Shown here: in pieces, positions 37,281-46,452 of the stretch
Numbering within the stretch: position 1 is the stretch's first letter
Layout of the letters: the number at the start of each line of letters is the position of its first letter
Assembly: GCF_019931755.1 (NCBI RefSeq)
Contig: NZ_CP082918.1
Coordinates: forward strand, 3,514,001-3,578,000
DNA length: 64,000 nt
Direction: 5' to 3'
Source of the DNA: Sutcliffiella horikoshii
Lineage (GTDB): Bacteria; Bacillota; Bacilli; Bacillales; Bacillaceae_I
Position numbers and translations under genes: made by a program
The notes under the pieces: generated by a model
What the model was told of the DNA's origin: nothing
Seen by the model: the letters and a program-made list of their open reading frames with translations, nothing else
The model's database searches: none

Positions 37281-37970
37281 TTGAGGAAAACAATAAAAAT
37301 TCTTGCAGCATGTAGCTTAGTTACTGCTATCACTTCAGCCTGTTCTTTTGACCCTACGCCAGAAGAACGACAAGCCAGAAGCGCTATATACGGGCGTGAC
37401 GGGCAGCCAATGAATACAAATACAGGACACCGTTACGATATGTATGATGTAAGGGACAGCAATAAACATGACCAAACTCATTTCGGGTACGTTCGCGACC
37501 AAGCAGAACCTGTGAGAAATTCCCAGCGCTACAACGAAAATATAGCTGCTGTGGATTATGGTGAGATTGCCAATATCATCAATAAAATGGTGGTTCAATT
37601 ACCTGCAATAGAAGATTCCGCTACATTGGTGACGGATGAAGAAGTACTTATTGCATATGAAACAAACAGTGAAGACCGCGAGCTTACAGCCGACCAGGTA
37701 AGTAAAACGGGATTGTCCATCGTTCCGCGTTACTACCATGTTTACATTTCTGATAATCCAGAAATGATCCATGATATCGAACGCTTTCGTTCCCTTGGTG
37801 TGACAAGTCCTAGAGTGGATGAAATATTAGAAACCACTATAAAAGAAATGCTCAAATCACCCCAAGGCAAACAGCTGAACACTGGCGAAAACGGCAACGG
37901 CGAAGCAGACGGTGAAATGAACGAAGAAACAGACAAAAGCGAGTTCCGTAAACAAATGAAAAACGATTAA
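37281..37970 (+). CDS. yutC: YhcN/YlaJ family sporulation lipoprotein YutC
   Basis: A 229-residue lipoprotein. The signal peptide RKTIKILAACSLVTAI is followed by the lipobox ITSAC, so it should be tethered to a membrane, in the forespore by analogy with YhcN/YlaJ proteins. ALTERNATING charged segments follow; the folded core is at about residues 85-195, and the last 30 residues are acidic and glycine-rich. The TTG start at 37281 follows AAGGAGGTG; the ATG at 37260 lies before that site. Confidence 0.85.
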   Translation: MRKTIKILAACSLVTAITSACSFDPTPEERQARSAIYGRDGQPMNTNTGHRYDMYDVRDSNKHDQTHFGYVRDQAEPVRNSQRYNENIAAVDYGEIANIINKMVVQLPAIEDSATLVTDEEVLIAYETNSEDRELTADQVSKTGLSIVPRYYHVYISDNPEMIHDIERFRSLGVTSPRVDEILETTIKEMLKSPQGKQLNTGENGNGEADGEMNEETDKSEFRKQMKND

Positions 37971-37972
37971 CA

Positions 37973-38013
37973 AAAAAGGTACAGCCACGTAAATGTGAGG
38001 CTGTACCTTTTTT
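37973..38013. terminator. terminator of yutC
   Basis: The stem AAAAAAGGTACAGCC / GGCTGTACCTTTTTT is present. Confidence 0.88.
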
Positions 38014-38026
38014 AAATATAGGCTCT

Positions 38027-38168
38027 GATTAAACACCGCTGTTAATTTCCGCAAAAAGACTTCGCTTTCCGCGGGGCGACCTTGAGCCTCCTCACAACGC
38101 TTCAGGGGTCTCAACATTGTCGCTTCTCCCCCGCAGGAGTCTACGCCTTTTGCTCCAATCAACAGCTA
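38027..38168 (+). repeat. twin-hairpin element, solo left arm (copy E)
   Basis: Only the left hairpin is present, about 142 bp, from GATTAAACACCGCTGTTAAT to CCAATCAACAGCTA. Its outer stem carries paired changes relative to other copies (GCTGTTAATT with AATCAACAGC). It lies between convergent yutC and lipA. Confidence 0.88.
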
Positions 38169-38200
38169 CAGAATTGTCATTATCTTAAAATGCTGACTAA

Positions 38201-39097
38201 TTATGCCTGTGCTTGTCTTGCTTTAGATGCTTCGTTTACCTGCTCATCGGCATGATAAGAAGAACGAACAAGCGGACCAGCTTCACAATGACTGAACCCT
38301 TTTGTCATCGCAATTTCCTTCAACTCTGCAAACTCATCCGGGTGATAATACTTCTGCACCTTAATGTGTTTCTTAGAAGGCTGCAGATATTGACCGATCG
38401 CCATAATGTCCACATTGTTGGCACGAAGATCATCCATTGTTTCAATAATCTCTTCTTTCGTTTCTCCAAGTCCAATCATGATGCTTGATTTTGTCGGGAT
38501 GTCAGGTTGTAATTCTTTTGCACGACGCAATAGTTCTAGAGAACGGTCATAGGTTGCTCTCGCACGAACTCGAGGTGTTAAAGAACGAACTGTTTCAATG
38601 TTATGGTTTAGAATATCAGGTCTCGCCGCCATTAACATTTCAATGTTTTCATAAACCCCACCCATATCAGATGGTAACACTTCAATAGTCGTAAAAGGGT
38701 TTTCACGGCGAACCGCTCTAATCGTTTCAGCAAAAATGGCAGCACCGCCATCTTTTAAATCATCACGGGCAACCGCTGTGATAACAGCATGCTTTAAGTT
38801 CATCAGTCTAACGGACTCTGCTACGCGTTCCGGTTCTTGTGTATCAAGTTCTGTTGGCAAACCTGTCTTGACCGCACAGAAACGGCATGCGCGCGTACAG
38901 ATGGCACCAAGAATCATGAAAGTAGCTGTACGTCTTACTGCCCAGCATTCGTGAATGTTCGGACACTTTGCCTCTTCACATACTGTGTTAAGGTTGTGCT
39001 CTCTCATCAGTTTCTTAAGTCCTGTATAATTTTCATTCGTATTCAGCTTGATTTTCAGCCAATCTGGTTTACGTATGTACTCCTCTTTTTTAGCCAT
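38201..39097 (-). CDS. lipA: lipoyl synthase
   Basis: A 298-residue radical SAM enzyme that inserts two sulfurs into octanoyl groups to form lipoate. The auxiliary cluster motif [12 protein letters not shown] and the radical SAM motif CTRACRFC are both present, as is the RSSYHADEQ end. The start ATG at 39097 (MAKKEEY) is preferred, behind TTGGAGTTG, and gives the usual length. It depends on Fe-S supply from carriers such as yutM and yutI in this window. Confidence 0.97.
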   Translation of the reverse strand: MAKKEEYIRKPDWLKIKLNTNENYTGLKKLMREHNLNTVCEEAKCPNIHECWAVRRTATFMILGAICTRACRFCAVKTGLPTELDTQEPERVAESVRLMNLKHAVITAVARDDLKDGGAAIFAETIRAVRRENPFTTIEVLPSDMGGVYENIEMLMAARPDILNHNIETVRSLTPRVRARATYDRSLELLRRAKELQPDIPTKSSIMIGLGETKEEIIETMDDLRANNVDIMAIGQYLQPSKKHIKVQKYYHPDEFAELKEIAMTKGFSHCEAGPLVRSSYHADEQVNEASKARQAQA

Positions 39098-39353
39098 ATG
39101 ATCAACTCCAACTTGTCTTATTTTCAAGATGACTTCATCAATATTTTATCTGTATATTTTCACTATTCTAACTTATCTCATAGGGAAAATGACATATTCA
39201 CACCTGTCACTTTATCAAACATCTGGTAAAGAAACAAGTCCAAAACCTTCCACGGACATACTCCTAACAATCTTCCATGAATTAGTATTTATGAAATGAG
39301 GAAAACTTACCAAACTAACAGTAGGAAAAGAAAGAAAAGGAAGGAGTGAGGAC

Positions 39354-40340
39354 TTGATACGGCTACTTTTTTGCGTAATTATTCTTTTTAGCATGATTCC
39401 TGCAGATGCTTTTGCTGCCGAAACAAACTTAACAGACGAACAAATATATGCTAAAAGGCAGGAACTATATAATCGAATGCAATCTGTCACCCAGATACCA
39501 TGGTACTATTTTGCAGCTGTTGATCAATATGAAAGAAATGTCCGCAGAGTAAGACGAGATATTCCAAAAGCCAAAGGAGTTATCGGCATTTACTACAAAC
39601 CTGAGGTATGGGCAGGTCCTTTAAATCCCAATTCACAAGACAGCAACCCTATGAGCATTCAGTTTTTTGGCGGAATGGGGATGGATGGGAATGGAGATGG
39701 AGTCGCTGATTCCACAAATGATGAAGATGTATTGTTTACATTTGCGAATTATTTGCAGTCTTATGGTACTGACAAAGAAAACGTCAAAATTGCTTTATGG
39801 GAATATTATCAGCGGGATAAAACGGTCGGGCTTATCATGAACCATATGAAGCTATACAGTACGTATAAAACGCTCAAGCTTGATTCACATGCTTTCCCTC
39901 TCCCAATCCGCTCCAATTTCAGTTACCGCAATACGTGGGGAGATGCACGGGGCTGGGGTGGTCGAAGAATGCATGAAGGTACAGATATTTTTGCAAGCTA
40001 TGGTGTCCCCGTCCGTTCCACTTGTTATGGAGTGATTGAAATTAAAGGCTGGAACAAGTTCGGCGGGTGGCGACTTGGAATCCGTGATATTAATAATACC
40101 TATCATTATTTTGCTCATTTAAATGGCTTTGCCAAGGACCTTGAAGTAGGACAAGTCGTAGAGCCGGGGCAAATTATCGGTTCTGTGGGAAGCTCTGGGT
40201 ATGGACCACCTGGAACAGCAGGGAAGTTCCCTCCGCATCTCCACTATGGCATGTACAAAGACAACGGCTACTCCGAATGGTCCTTTGACCCGTTCCCACA
40301 CCTAAAATCCTGGGAACGTGGGGATAGAAGAAAGCGTTAA
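39354..40340 (+). CDS. lytH: LytH-like M23 peptidase (L-Ala-D-Glu endopeptidase)
   Basis: A 328-residue exported enzyme: signal peptide at residues 1-21 (ending ADAFAA) and a C-terminal M23/LytM domain with GGRRMHEGTDIFASYG (HxxxD), HYFAHLNG and PPHLHYGMY (HxH), the zinc ligands of the family. Orthologue of B. subtilis lytH (yunA), which trims cortex peptides to single L-alanine during sporulation. The TTG start follows AAGGAAGGAGTGAGGAC. Element F lies downstream. Confidence 0.93.
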   Translation: MIRLLFCVIILFSMIPADAFAAETNLTDEQIYAKRQELYNRMQSVTQIPWYYFAAVDQYERNVRRVRRDIPKAKGVIGIYYKPEVWAGPLNPNSQDSNPMSIQFFGGMGMDGNGDGVADSTNDEDVLFTFANYLQSYGTDKENVKIALWEYYQRDKTVGLIMNHMKLYSTYKTLKLDSHAFPLPIRSNFSYRNTWGDARGWGGRRMHEGTDIFASYGVPVRSTCYGVIEIKGWNKFGGWRLGIRDINNTYHYFAHLNGFAKDLEVGQVVEPGQIIGSVGSSGYGPPGTAGKFPPHLHYGMYKDNGYSEWSFDPFPHLKSWERGDRRKR

Positions 40341-40367
40341 GATTTTTACGAAAAAAACATAGTAAGT

Positions 40368-40723
40368 GGTTAAACGCAGCTGTTCCTTTCCGCAAATGGC
40401 TTCGCTTTCCGCGGGACGATGTTTGAGCCTCCTCACTTCGTTGCGGGGTCTCAATCAACCGTTACCCCCCCGCAGGAGTCTTCGCCATTTGCTCCAATCC
40501 ACAGCTAGAAATTACGAAGACGAAAAGGTAATGCTTTATCAGTTAACCCGGTTAGGTGCCTCTTCATAATCGCTTAGTTGAATGAAGTCACCTTGTTGAT
40601 TGGAGTGGAAGGCGCGCAGACGCCCGCGGAAGGAAGGGACAGGTGAGACCCCGGAGGCGCAAGCCGAGGAGGCTCACGGACCGCCCGCAGGCAAGCGAAG
40701 CGCCTGGAACGGAAATCAACCGG
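40368..40723 (+). repeat. twin-hairpin intergenic element, copy F
   Basis: A full copy of about 356 bp between convergent lytH and metS. It is the closest to the consensus together with copy C. With the metS terminator it fills the 450-base gap. Confidence 0.9.
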
Positions 40724-40742
40724 ACTATATGCTTTCTTATGC

Positions 40743-40789
40743 TAAAAAAAGCTGCTGACCGAGTTTACATTCGATCAACAGCTTTTAAT
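40743..40789 (-). terminator. terminator of metPS
   Basis: The minus-strand stem AGCTGTTGATCGA / TCGGTCAGCAGCT is followed by seven T. Confidence 0.88.
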
Positions 40790-40791
40790 TT

Positions 40792-40896
40792 TTATGCTTC
40801 CTTACTCTTCTTCATAGCCCACAGGATACTACCAGCAAGGCCACCCCAAATGATGACAATTCCGACAACCATCATGATAATCGCGCTTGTTTCCAT
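40792..40896 (-). CDS. metS: MetS family NSS transporter small subunit
   Basis: This 34-residue membrane peptide is too short for usual ORF lists. It has one hydrophobic helix, IIMMVVGIVIIWGGLAGSIL, followed by WAMKKSKEA. The ATG overlaps the TAA of the transporter gene by one base (TAATG) behind AAGGAGGTC, so translation is coupled. It matches the MetS family, the small subunit needed by the Corynebacterium NSS-type methionine/alanine carrier MetP. The gene symbol follows that system. Confidence 0.9.
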   Translation of the reverse strand: METSAIIMMVVGIVIIWGGLAGSILWAMKKSKEA

Positions 40897-42431
40897 TATT
40901 TATTGACCTCCTTAGACGAGGAAACCGGAAGTTCCAACGTGTCTTTTTTCCATTTAATAAGGGAGAAGGCAAAACCTACAAGCAATGCAAGCACCGCGAC
41001 AACTACACCATACTGAATTGTGAAGATACGAGTATATCCGTCAGCCGCTCCGTAAACTTCCGCAATATTTGTACGGATCAAGTCAAACATCATATATCCA
41101 AGTACAATCGGAGTGATTACTCCCAAGGATAACTTCCACCATGAGCCTAAGAAACCAGTTAATTTAACATCTGAAATCGCATTGGCATGACTCTGTAATG
41201 GTTTCAATTGTCTTGCGAACCAGACAACCACGATTACTTGCACAAGACCTGCAAGCGCCACACCGAATTGGTTGATGAAGTAATCAGCCACATCAAGGAA
41301 GTTCAAACCGCCTTTTGTAGCAAATAAGATAGAAATCAAAGCCGATAAACCACCACCGAAGGCAACTGCTTTTGTACGGGATACTTTGAATTTATCCTGC
41401 ACCCCTGCAACAAATGTCTCTACAATAGAGATTAATGAAGATAGTCCAGCCAATACTAGTGATCCAAAGAACAAGAACCCAAACAGTTCTTTAAAGGCCG
41501 GGAATTCATTAATGATTTGCGGGAATACAACGAACGCTAATCCGACACCGCCCGCTACCACTTCATCTACGCCAACACCTTGTTGAACTGCCATAAATCC
41601 TAGGATACTGAATACACCGATACCTGCTAATAATTCAAATCCGGAGTTACTGAAACCGGTAATAAATGCGTTATTGGTAATATCAGATTTTTTCGGTAGA
41701 TAACTGGAATACGTAATCATGATGGCAAATGCAATGGATAAACTGAAGAAAATCTGTCCATATGCCGCAACCCAAACCTTACCGTCAGCAATAGTGCTCC
41801 AATCAGGTTTGAAGAAAGCGTTTAGTCCTGTTCCAGCCCCTTCTAGTGTAAGAGCGCGAACAACGATAATTAAGAACAATACAACAAGTGCAGGGATGAA
41901 AATCTTATTTGCTACCTCTACACCCTTCTTAACGCCTTTAAATAGTACTCCAAGTGTTACTGCCCAAACGATTACTAATGGCAGAAGAACAGAAGGAACA
42001 AGTCCCCCAATCTCACCTGGTGCAGCTACCTGAAGGTATTCTCCAATCAGGAATCCGCCTGTGTCGTCTCCCCACTTCAGATTCAGGGAGAACACGGAGT
42101 AAGACATGGCCCAAGCGATGATGACGGCATAATAAGTAGAAATTACGAATGCAATACCAACTTGCCACCAGCCAAGCCATTCATACTTTTTGTTCATTCT
42201 TGCATAAGAAAGTGGTGCAGATCCGCGGTACTTATGACCCATAGTGAATTCAAGGATCAATAGTGGAATACCTGCTGTCAGAAGAGCGAATAAATATGGT
42301 ACAAAGAATGCTCCTCCTCCATTTTCATAAGCAGTTGCTGGAAAACGCCATATGTTTCCTAACCCGATGGCCGATCCAACCGCTGCTAAAATAAATCCTG
42401 CTCTTGTCCCCCATTGCGGTCGATTTTCCAT
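40896..42431 (-). CDS. metP: sodium-dependent NSS family transporter (MetP-like)
   Basis: A 511-residue carrier of the neurotransmitter:sodium symporter family, with the opening RAGFILAAVGSAIGLGNIWR, then FPATAYENGGGAFFVPYL, and 12 hydrophobic segments. It probably imports an amino acid with sodium. The adjoining metS suggests the methionine/alanine subtype, but the substrate is not proven. A near-consensus promoter lies 99-127 bases upstream. No riboswitch was seen in the 353-base gap before it. Confidence 0.92.
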   Translation of the reverse strand: MENRPQWGTRAGFILAAVGSAIGLGNIWRFPATAYENGGGAFFVPYLFALLTAGIPLLILEFTMGHKYRGSAPLSYARMNKKYEWLGWWQVGIAFVISTYYAVIIAWAMSYSVFSLNLKWGDDTGGFLIGEYLQVAAPGEIGGLVPSVLLPLVIVWAVTLGVLFKGVKKGVEVANKIFIPALVVLFLIIVVRALTLEGAGTGLNAFFKPDWSTIADGKVWVAAYGQIFFSLSIAFAIMITYSSYLPKKSDITNNAFITGFSNSGFELLAGIGVFSILGFMAVQQGVGVDEVVAGGVGLAFVVFPQIINEFPAFKELFGFLFFGSLVLAGLSSLISIVETFVAGVQDKFKVSRTKAVAFGGGLSALISILFATKGGLNFLDVADYFINQFGVALAGLVQVIVVVWFARQLKPLQSHANAISDVKLTGFLGSWWKLSLGVITPIVLGYMMFDLIRTNIAEVYGAADGYTRIFTIQYGVVVAVLALLVGFAFSLIKWKKDTLELPVSSSKEVNK

Positions 42432-42529
42432 TCTCTTTCTCCCCCTACTTAGACTCTTTTTTTACCAAAAAATAGATGAAAGAGTCCAAATGTTTTATTT
42501 TTTCTGATTATTTAATATAATTTATACAT

Positions 42530-42558
42530 AGTATAACTAGACTTTATGACTATGTCAA
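42530..42558 (-). promoter_or_regulatory. SigA promoter of metPS
   Basis: On the minus strand a perfect TTGACA (42553-42558) and TATACT (42530-42535) are 17 bases apart. Confidence 0.82.
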
Positions 42559-42701
42559 AACAAACTTTTACACTATATTAATCGACATCATGTGACAATT
42601 CTCAACACCGTATTTTTATTCTATTAATATTTCTCAAAAGGCTAAATGCACTGATGCACAAGAGTTATATTATGAATATTTATTCATTTTATTTTTCAAA
42701 A

Positions 42702-42758
42702 GAAAAACACCTCTCTTTTTACCACTTAGTTAAAAGTAGATAAAAAGGAGGTGTTTAT
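42702..42758 (-). terminator. terminator of NhaC-type transporter gene
   Basis: The stem AAACACCTC...TTTTTA / TAAAAAGGAGGTGTTT closes a 20-base AT-rich loop. Confidence 0.7.
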
Positions 42759-42784
42759 TACTTTATTTGAAAAGTATTATGAAA

Positions 42785-44350
42785 TTATTCTGCTGTTTTC
42801 AACGTTTTAAAACTAAAACCGATAATAACAAATGCCACTAATACTACTAGCAGTCCAAGTAATGTGCTTCCAGTTAAACCTAGAACAATATATCCTGCAA
42901 TTGCGACACCTGCACTAATTAGCGCGTAAGGCAGCTGAGTCAGTACATGGTCAATATGGTTACATCCTGCACCAGTGGAGGAAAGGATGGTTGTATCGGA
43001 AATTGGTGAACAATGATCTCCGAATACTGCCCCAGCCAATACAGAAGCAAGTACAGGTAATAAAATCGATACATCTGTTGCCACAGCTATTTGACCTGCA
43101 ATAGGAAGTAACAGCGTGAAAGTACCCCATGAAGTTCCTGTTGCTAATGCTGTAAAACCGGCAATGACAAAAATGATTGCTGGCAAGAAAGCAATATTAA
43201 TATTAGAGTTTTCCACTTGTTCGGCAATGTATGTTCCAGTTCCTAAGCCATCAATCAATCCAGCAATGGTCCAAGCAAATAATAGAATATAGATGGCAGG
43301 AAGCATGGATTTCGTTCCTTCTGCAATCCCGCGACCCACTACACTGTTTGATACTCCACCTTTGGAAATCTGGCTGAAAAGTAAGATGAAAGAAACTACT
43401 AAAGCAAACAATCCACCATAGAATAATGCTGCAGATGGATCTGTATTTTCAAAAATACCTAGGACCGTGATATCTCCTTCAATTGCGGAAGCACCCGTCC
43501 AAAGCATCGCTCCAATAACCCCAACGAAAAGTGCTACAATCGGCCATATAAGATTGCCAATCGTACCTTTTGTGCTAGTAGGAAGTTCGTCTGAAAGCTC
43601 TCCAGGCACTTCTTTTTCAGAATCGTATAATTCACCAGTCTCCATAGCACGTTGCTCGTGCTTTCTCATCGGCCCAATATTGAAGTTAAAATAACTTACC
43701 AAGAACACCATGATCAATGCAGAAAAAACGTATAAGTTCATCGGAATGATTTGCATAAAAGCACTGATTGCTGTTAAGTCACTAATATTCTGTCTTACGA
43801 TTACATCTGTTCCAATAATACCGATAATAACTGCACCCCAACTTGATACAGGTGAGATGACACAAATCGGTGCAGACGTGGAATCAATCAAGTACGCTAA
43901 TTTTGCGCGTGATACTTTGTAGCGATCCGTTACCGGTCTACTAATCTGACCTACTGCCAATGCGTTGAAATAGTCATCAATAAAAATAACGATACCTAAA
44001 ATAGCAGTTAAAACCTTTGATCCTCTTCTTGTCTTGATTTTTGTCTGTGCCCAGTCAGCAAAAGCCCTGCTGCCACCAGTGATAGAAATGAATGCAGTAA
44101 TAATTCCCAAGATGATTAAGAAAACAAGGATATAAATATTCCATAAGTTCAACTCTTTATCGTCTACGGAATAAAAAAGACCTAATACCATATCCCAGAT
44201 CAGCACCACCATTGTAACCGGATTAAAATCGGCTAACATTAAAGCTGCTGCCAGAATACCTACTCCAAGTGAAAGCAAAACTCTTCTGGTCAAAATAACC
44301 ATCAAGATCGCAAGCACTGGAGGAATTAACGAATAAATTGTTCCTTCCAT
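42785..44350 (-). CDS. NhaC family transporter, probable lysine transporter
   Basis: A 521-residue, 11-12 helix membrane protein of the NhaC/ion-transporter superfamily: GIVIFIDDYFNALAVG, SPVSSWGAVIIGIIG, ATGTSWGTFTLLLPIAG and GAVFGDHCSPISDTTILSST are visible. A lysine riboswitch with its terminator lies directly upstream, and comparative work on lysine regulons predicted such NhaC-type proteins (called LysW) to be lysine transporters. Substrate assignment therefore rests on regulation. It should be switched off when lysine is abundant. Confidence 0.9.
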   Translation of the reverse strand: MEGTIYSLIPPVLAILMVILTRRVLLSLGVGILAAALMLADFNPVTMVVLIWDMVLGLFYSVDDKELNLWNIYILVFLIILGIITAFISITGGSRAFADWAQTKIKTRRGSKVLTAILGIVIFIDDYFNALAVGQISRPVTDRYKVSRAKLAYLIDSTSAPICVISPVSSWGAVIIGIIGTDVIVRQNISDLTAISAFMQIIPMNLYVFSALIMVFLVSYFNFNIGPMRKHEQRAMETGELYDSEKEVPGELSDELPTSTKGTIGNLIWPIVALFVGVIGAMLWTGASAIEGDITVLGIFENTDPSAALFYGGLFALVVSFILLFSQISKGGVSNSVVGRGIAEGTKSMLPAIYILLFAWTIAGLIDGLGTGTYIAEQVENSNINIAFLPAIIFVIAGFTALATGTSWGTFTLLLPIAGQIAVATDVSILLPVLASVLAGAVFGDHCSPISDTTILSSTGAGCNHIDHVLTQLPYALISAGVAIAGYIVLGLTGSTLLGLLVVLVAFVIIGFSFKTLKTAE

Positions 44351-44429
44351 AACAAAAAACCCCCATTAAGCTGTAATATGTTTGACTGGTTACAAACGGG
44401 TTTACAACAATGGAAGGCACTGAAAGAAA

Positions 44430-44469
44430 ACAAAATAAAAAGTAATGATAGAAAATAACTATCATTACC
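44430..44469 (-). terminator. expression-platform terminator of lysine riboswitch
   Basis: On the minus strand GTAATGATAG / CTATCATTAC with an 8-base loop is followed by TTTTTATTTTG. It lies between the aptamer and the transporter start. Confidence 0.82.
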
Positions 44470-44478
44470 TATGTAATG

Positions 44479-44690
44479 TGTTATCCTCCATCCGATCAGT
44501 AGCCCTCCATTATAAAAACCGTCCGTACCGGTCATAATGGCAGTGTTATCCTTATTCAAGATAACCCCAGCAACATGAGTTCGACCGCTCATATTGCTTC
44601 GGCACAGCATCCTTTCTTTCTACCATCTTAGGTGTCAACCTCCAGTAGTTTTACTCTTATGCTATGCAGCCTCTACCTCATCGTATGATA
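44479..44690 (-). ncRNA. lysine riboswitch (L box) aptamer
   Basis: The minus strand shows the conserved lysine-aptamer segments in order: GATGAGGTAGAGGC, CATAAGAGTA, GGATGCTGTGCCGAAGC, GTTGCTGGGGTTATCTTGAA, AACACTGCCATTATGACCGG and ATGGAGGGCTACTG. Flanking TTATC and GATAA can close P1. It precedes a Rho-independent terminator, so lysine binding should stop transcription of the transporter gene. Confidence 0.95.
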
Positions 44691-44716
44691 AGGGAAGTAT
44701 ATTATTTTATGATTTT

Positions 44717-44745
44717 ACTATAACATATATCCTGATATAGGACAA
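44717..44745 (-). promoter_or_regulatory. SigA promoter of lysine riboswitch transcript
   Basis: On the minus strand TTGTCC (44740-44745) and TATAGT (44717-44722) are 17 bases apart, about 27 bases before the aptamer. Confidence 0.72.
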
Positions 44746-44780
44746 AGGAAATATATTTCTTTTTTCTCTACTCTTTCCTT

Positions 44781-45887
44781 TTAGCTGACTGCTGCTATTT
44801 TTTTAAGAGAATCACAGTCAACAATCGCTAAACTCAGATGGTCTTTTAAGTTAATATCGTAAGGCGTTTCCAAATCTTCGCCTTCTTCTTCGACCACCCT
44901 TATGACTGGGCGTTCAGTCAGGTCTTTATTTTGGCCGACAACAAGCCCTTTTCTTCCATCATTCAATGTGACCATTAAACCGTATGGATAAATGGCTACC
45001 GATTTGCGGAACGCTTCAATAATTTCTGGTTCATACAAAGAACCAGATCCTGCATACAAAATTTCAAGTCCTTCATGTGGAAGCATGGCACTCCGGTAAA
45101 TCCGATGAGAGGTAACAGCATCAAAAACGTCTGCTACCGCAAGAATTTTACCAAACAGATGTATATCATCCGACTTAATGCCGCGAGGATAGCCGCTGCC
45201 ATTAAGACGCTCATGATGTTGGAAAGCACAATGTGCAACCATTAACGGAATCGTCTGCATGTTGCGAAGGATATCGTACCCATAGGTCGCATGTCGCTTC
45301 ATTTCAGCAAACTCATCACTTGTAAGTTTTCCCGGCTTAAAGAGAATCTCATTGGGAATCAACATTTTGCCGATATCATGAAGAATTCCACCAAGCCCTA
45401 ATGTTTCTAATTCTTTTTGGGACAACCCTAATTTCAATCCTATGGAGAGGGAATAAAGCGTCACATTTAACGAATGGGTAAACACGTAATTGTCGTGTAC
45501 ATACACATCGGTCAAAAGTGCAGAAACTTCTTCATTGGATTTCATATCTGTCAGCAGATTTTGAATAAGTGATTTGATGCTTTTGGAAGACTTGTCCATG
45601 ACAAACCACTTACTTAACTCTTTTTCATGTTCCACGGATTTAAAGGTATCAGTGATTGTCTTTACTGCTTCCTTACGGGTTTTGTCCGAAATAATAGTCG
45701 GCACTTCCATCCCGCTTGTCCGTGCATCTTCTATATATACATACGTTACATTCAATTGTTGCAAACGTGTAATCATGCGTGAAGTAACAGAGATCCCTTC
45801 ACTCAACAGCACTCTACCAGAATCATTGTAGATCGACCTGGCCAACACCATTCCCGGTTTCATTGATTTTGTAGGTAATAGTCTCAT
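44781..45887 (-). CDS. HD-GYP domain protein, probable cyclic-di-nucleotide phosphodiesterase
   Basis: A 368-residue protein with an HD-GYP domain at about residues 120-300: HSLNVTLYSL, GGILHDIGKMLIPNEIL, MKRHATYGYDIL, AHCAFQHHERLNGSGYPRG and ILAVADVFDAVTSHR. All metal-binding residues appear present; the signature reads HHERLNGSGYP with N in place of the usual D. The N-terminal 110 residues resemble the DUF3391-like lead domain. The ATG at 45887 follows AGGAGAAG, six residues inside the longest frame. The substrate (c-di-GMP or another) is not shown by sequence. Confidence 0.9.
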   Translation of the reverse strand: MRLLPTKSMKPGMVLARSIYNDSGRVLLSEGISVTSRMITRLQQLNVTYVYIEDARTSGMEVPTIISDKTRKEAVKTITDTFKSVEHEKELSKWFVMDKSSKSIKSLIQNLLTDMKSNEEVSALLTDVYVHDNYVFTHSLNVTLYSLSIGLKLGLSQKELETLGLGGILHDIGKMLIPNEILFKPGKLTSDEFAEMKRHATYGYDILRNMQTIPLMVAHCAFQHHERLNGSGYPRGIKSDDIHLFGKILAVADVFDAVTSHRIYRSAMLPHEGLEILYAGSGSLYEPEIIEAFRKSVAIYPYGLMVTLNDGRKGLVVGQNKDLTERPVIRVVEEEGEDLETPYDINLKDHLSLAIVDCDSLKKIAAVS

Positions 45888-46001
45888 AACTTCTCCTATC
45901 TTCACATTTCGACAAAATCTATATATTTCCTATTATAGTAAAAATTCCGGGATAAAGCTTGATAAAATAGAAAAAAGTTTTGAAAAGTTTATTGCCAACA
46001 T

Positions 46002-46038
46002 AAAAATACCACCGTTTGAGCACGATGGTATTATATAT
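46002..46038 (-). terminator. terminator of yunC
   Basis: The minus-strand stem AATACCATCG / CGGTGGTATT is followed by TTTATG. Confidence 0.7.
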
Positions 46039-46081
46039 TTGGGGCTAAAGGCTGCAAGTAACAACTAGCACCTCTCACCCT

Positions 46082-46384
46082 TTATAGCATTTTTAACAAA
46101 GCCTCTTTCCCAGGCATTCCAACAGTAATTCCGACATTCTCCGCCTCATACGTAATGGATTCCAAAGGGGCCTCTATTAATTGCTCGATGGTACGCACTC
46201 CAACTGCCCGCCCTGCAATGATTTTCCGGTCTTTCAGCTTGGCATTCAGTAAGCCGACATCCAGCGCACCGCACATGATATACCCTTTATCACTAGTCAC
46301 CGCCAAGAAATTAGTTTTTGGCAATCGTACCGTAATCGCAGTAAACGTATGGCCTTCGATTGTAATTGGTGTCATTTCAATCAT
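46082..46384 (-). CDS. yunC: YunC family (DUF1805) protein
   Basis: A 100-residue protein matching YunC: GYIMCGALDVGLLNAKLKDR and IAGRAVGVRTIEQLI are the conserved parts. It is soluble and of unknown function. It lies 68 bases downstream of yunD on the same strand, so it is probably in the yunF-yunD-yunC transcript, and ends at a terminator. Confidence 0.88.
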   Translation of the reverse strand: MIEMTPITIEGHTFTAITVRLPKTNFLAVTSDKGYIMCGALDVGLLNAKLKDRKIIAGRAVGVRTIEQLIEAPLESITYEAENVGITVGMPGKEALLKML

Positions 46385-46452
46385 AGATAATTGTCACGCT
46401 CCCTTCCCATATCAATTTATGGTGTGTGAATGGAAAGGGTGTGAAAAATAGG

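Noticed and set aside
42432..42784. Riboswitch or T-box upstream of metPS
   Set aside because: Only a promoter and AT-rich sequence were seen; no conserved aptamer or T-box core.
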